A DNA stretch of 64,000 bases. It comes from Pseudovibrio exalbescens (GTDB taxonomy: Bacteria; Pseudomonadota; Alphaproteobacteria; Rhizobiales; Stappiaceae). Under the pieces are notes generated by a model, which worked only from the letters and a program-made list of their open reading frames with translations, did not search any database and was not told the DNA's origin. Where the stretch lies: NCBI RefSeq assembly GCF_028737195.1, contig NZ_JAQZAJ010000004.1, positions 186,001 to 250,000 on the forward strand, in the 5' to 3' direction. This document shows, in pieces, positions 61,420-64,000 of the stretch. Numbering within the stretch: position 1 is the stretch's first letter; every line of letters begins with the position of its first letter. Both the position numbers and the translations under genes were made by a program.

Positions 61420-63177
61420 TTGATGTTTTGGAATGCGCTGCGCCGGAAAATCCCCGTGTTCGAGTGGGGGCGCACCTACAACAAACACCAGTTCTCCAAT
61501 GACATGATTGCAGCAATCATTGTGACGATCATGCTCATTCCGCAGTCGCTTGCATACGCGCTGCTCGCTGGCCTGCCGCCTGAAATGGGGCTCTACGCCT
61601 CCATCCTTCCCATCGTGCTCTATGCGATCTTTGGCACCAGTCGCGCCCTTGCGGTCGGTCCGGTGGCCGTGGTGTCGCTGATGACGGCGGCGGCCATTGG
61701 CAATGTGGCAGAAGCAGGCAGCATGGGCTACGCCGTTGCCGCGCTCACACTGGCCATGCTTTCCGGGGCCATCTTGCTGCTTATGGGCGTGTTCAAGCTG
61801 GGCTTTCTGGCAAACTTCCTCTCGCATCCGGTTATTGCCGGGTTCATCACGGCGTCTGGAGTGTTGATTGCGGCAAGCCAGCTCAAGCATATTCTGGGCG
61901 TGAACGCCCATGGGCACACGCTGTTGGAAATGCTCTGGTCACTGGCGGTGCACGTGCCGGAAACAAACCTGATCACCCTTGCCATAGGGGGGGCTGCAAC
62001 CGCGTTTTTGTTTTGGGTTCGCAAGGGGTTGAAGCCCCTATTGCACCGTTTTGGGGTCAAGCCCCGGCTTGCCGATGTCATCACCAAAGCCGGACCCGTC
62101 GCTGCCGTGGTTGCGACCACCCTGACCGTCTGGGCATTTGGTCTGGCGCAAAAGGGTGTTGCCATTGTGGGCGAGGTGCCGCAAAGCCTGCCGCCGCTCA
62201 CGGTGCCCTCGTTTTCGCCAGACCTGCTGTTGACCCTCGCAGTGCCAGCCCTGCTCATCTCCATAATCGGGTTTGTGGAGTCCGTTTCCGTGGCACAAAC
62301 GTTGGCGGCCAAAAAGCGTCAGCGCATCGACCCGGATCAGGAACTGATCGGCTTGGGGGCTGCCAATCTGGGCGCCGCATTCACCGGGGGCTATCCGGTG
62401 ACAGGCGGTTTTGCCCGCTCCGTGGTGAACTTTGATGCCGGGGCGGAGACGCCCGCTGCCGGTGCCTACACCGCAATTGGCCTTGCGATTGCGGCCGTTG
62501 CCCTGACGCCGCTGATTTTCTTCCTTCCCAAGGCCACTCTTGCGGCAACCATCATCGTGGCAGTGTTGTCTCTGGTGGACTTCAGCATTTTGACCCGCAC
62601 CTGGGGCTACTCCAAGAAAGACTTTTCTGCCGTTGCCGCCACAATCTTGCTCACCCTCGGGTTTGGTGTGGAACTGGGCGTTTCTGCGGGCGTTGCCATC
62701 TCCATTCTGCTGTTTCTTTACAAGACCTCTCGGCCGCACGTCGCGGAGGTGGGGTTGGTGCCGGGCACGGAGCACTTTCGCAACATCAATCGGCACAGCG
62801 TGTTGACCTCGCCGGAGCTGGTGACGATCCGGATTGATGAGAGCCTTTACTTTGCAAATGCTCGGTTCCTTGAGGACTACATCTACGAGCGCGTTGTGGG
62901 CGAAGACCGGCTAAAGCATGTGGTGCTGATGTGCTCTGCGGTCAATGAGGTGGATATGAGCGCGTTAGAGAGCCTTGAGGCGATCAACCACCGCCTGCAG
63001 GACATGGGCATTCAATTGCATCTTTCAGAGGTGAAAGGCCCGGTGATGGACCGGCTGAAACGCTCTCATTTTCTTGAGGAGCTGACGGGCAAGGTCTTCC
63101 TTTCCCAGTTCAATGCGCAGGAAACACTGGCCCCGGTTTCAAATGGTCAGGATGCCATTCGTTCTCTTGCGGTCTAG
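61420..63177 (+). CDS. SulP family anion transporter with STAS domain
   Basis: 585 residues. Ten or more membrane helices (residues about 20-430) start with the SulP hallmark DMIAAIIVTIMLIPQSLAYA, followed by a C-terminal STAS domain (about 450-570). SulP proteins carry sulfate, sulfite or bicarbonate. Behind the sulfide oxidation genes, export of sulfite or sulfate made by them is likely. Confidence 0.9.
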   Translation: MMFWNALRRKIPVFEWGRTYNKHQFSNDMIAAIIVTIMLIPQSLAYALLAGLPPEMGLYASILPIVLYAIFGTSRALAVGPVAVVSLMTAAAIGNVAEAGSMGYAVAALTLAMLSGAILLLMGVFKLGFLANFLSHPVIAGFITASGVLIAASQLKHILGVNAHGHTLLEMLWSLAVHVPETNLITLAIGGAATAFLFWVRKGLKPLLHRFGVKPRLADVITKAGPVAAVVATTLTVWAFGLAQKGVAIVGEVPQSLPPLTVPSFSPDLLLTLAVPALLISIIGFVESVSVAQTLAAKKRQRIDPDQELIGLGAANLGAAFTGGYPVTGGFARSVVNFDAGAETPAAGAYTAIGLAIAAVALTPLIFFLPKATLAATIIVAVLSLVDFSILTRTWGYSKKDFSAVAATILLTLGFGVELGVSAGVAISILLFLYKTSRPHVAEVGLVPGTEHFRNINRHSVLTSPELVTIRIDESLYFANARFLEDYIYERVVGEDRLKHVVLMCSAVNEVDMSALESLEAINHRLQDMGIQLHLSEVKGPVMDRLKRSHFLEELTGKVFLSQFNAQETLAPVSNGQDAIRSLAV

Positions 63178-63342
63178 GGCCTGCGTATTCTTCGGTGCAT
63201 GAGGCCGCGCCCCATGGTGCACTCTCCTTCCAGATCGCCTAGGCTGGTTGCATTGCTTTCCAAACAGAGTGCGGCCCAACCGGTGCTGGCGCAGCCCAAG
63301 CCCGGACCTGCCGCGCTTTCTTCCAGAGACGAGACAAAGAGA

Positions 63343-64000
63343 ATGCGAATTTTCATTTCCGTAGATATCGAAGGCGTGGCGGGTGTGACCGAAGCCCTTC
63401 AAGGCACACGAGGCAACGCGGAATACGAAACTGCCCGCCGTTTGATGACAGAGGAAGCCAATGCGGCCATTCGCGGCGCGTTTGCCGGAGGCGCAACCGA
63501 GGTGATCGTGGCAGATTCCCACGGGCCTCTTCGCAATATGATGGTGGAGGATCTGGACCCTCGGGCCCGCGTTGTGTCCGGTCGTCCGCGCCCGCACTCC
63601 ATGGGGCAGGGGCTGGATGCCTCTTGCGACGGGGCGATCTTCATTGGTTACCATGCTTCTGCTGACCATCAGGGCGTTTTGGCGCACACCATCAATGGCC
63701 TCGCCTTTGCCCGCATTGAGATCAATGGCGTGCAAGCCGGAGAACCAACGATTTTCGGCGGGTTTGCTGCAGAGCTTGGCGTGCCGTTGCTGGCGGTAAG
63801 CGGGGATGATCAGCTGGCCAAGGAGATCGCAGGTCAGTTTCCATCCAGTCGGCGCATTGTTGTGAAGGAAGCGCTGGGGGGCAGCGTGGCCAGCAGCCTG
63901 TCGCCAAAAGCCGCCCGCGAACTCATTGAAGCAGAGGTAACCGCCGCTCTGAAAAATGCCGGTTCGGCAAAGCCAGAGGGCCCATGTATCACGCCGCTGA
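63343..64000 (+). CDS. M55 D-aminopeptidase, DppA-like (3' end outside window)
   Basis: The first 219 residues are visible from ATG 63343; the gene runs off the right edge. Zinc ligands expected in the family appear in SVDIEGVAG (Asp, Glu), VADSHG (Asp/His) and GYHA. DppA-like enzymes release D-amino acids from short peptides, perhaps recycling cell-wall fragments. No dpp transport genes are seen in this window. Confidence 0.88.
   Translation, partial: MRIFISVDIEGVAGVTEALQGTRGNAEYETARRLMTEEANAAIRGAFAGGATEVIVADSHGPLRNMMVEDLDPRARVVSGRPRPHSMGQGLDASCDGAIFIGYHASADHQGVLAHTINGLAFARIEINGVQAGEPTIFGGFAAELGVPLLAVSGDDQLAKEIAGQFPSSRRIVVKEALGGSVASSLSPKAARELIEAEVTAALKNAGSAKPEGPCITPL

Overview
The window is about 64 kb of chromosome that looks like a marine, metabolically versatile alphaproteobacterium, probably of the Hyphomicrobiales (Stappiaceae or Pseudovibrio-like). 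This is an inference from gene content: a holin-muramidase of the gene-transfer-agent type, a DUF1127 protein, BCCT choline/betaine carriers, YeeE/YedE sulfur permeases with DUF442 rhodanese-like partners, and an M55 D-aminopeptidase. No rRNA, tRNA, CRISPR array or intact insertion sequence was seen. Most of the window is GC-rich, except for an AT-richer glycan island and some AT-rich spacers.

Layout. 0-7.5 kb: an Hsp70-like protein (cut by the window edge), a membrane-anchored muramidase, and a TetR regulator divergent from a four-gene catabolic operon (SDR dehydrogenase, TIM-barrel isomerase, enoyl-CoA hydratase, CoA-transferase). 7.5-14 kb: a RidA protein, then a surface-glycan island with three GT2-like glycosyltransferases followed by alternating polysaccharide pyruvyltransferase and sialyltransferase-like (GT29) genes. 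14-18 kb: a serine beta-lactamase-like hydrolase, a sulfur operon (two YeeE/YedE half-permeases plus a DUF442 sulfurtransferase) behind an AT-rich dyad, and a BenE-type transporter. 18-26 kb: small membrane proteins, a BCCT carrier coupled to a 40-residue membrane peptide, queuosine genes (queF and a YhhQ-type transporter), a MarR/cytochrome b561 pair with two palindromic operators, and a polar amino acid ABC transporter.

26-36.5 kb: two tandem 661-residue secreted beta-propeller paralogues, the class III anaerobic ribonucleotide reductase (nrdD, nrdG), and two tandem LuxR-type regulators. 36.5-48 kb: a BetT-like choline carrier, a six-gene same-strand cluster (isochorismatase-fold hydrolase, two YtcJ-like amidohydrolases, XapX, GNAT, MFS), and an orphan ProX-like binding protein. 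48-57.5 kb: a DUF1127 protein, a secreted alpha/beta hydrolase, a LysR regulator divergent from a FocA-type formate channel fused to CBS domains and preceded by a possible 24-residue leader peptide, then an acetyltransferase, small unknowns, a YbaK-type deacylase and an aldo/keto reductase. 57.5-64 kb: a sulfide/persulfide oxidation locus (Crp/Fnr regulator, DUF2892, persulfide dioxygenase, fused DUF442-SQR), a SulP transporter, and the start of a DppA-like peptidase.

Three themes recur. The first is sulfide and persulfide handling at two loci about 42 kb apart that share DUF442 domains. The second is uptake of quaternary amines. The third is anaerobic or fermentative metabolism (class III RNR, formate channel, Fnr-like sites). 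The most unusual segments are the GT29/pyruvyltransferase island, the BCCT-coupled small protein, and the leader-peptide arrangement in front of the FocA-CBS fusion.
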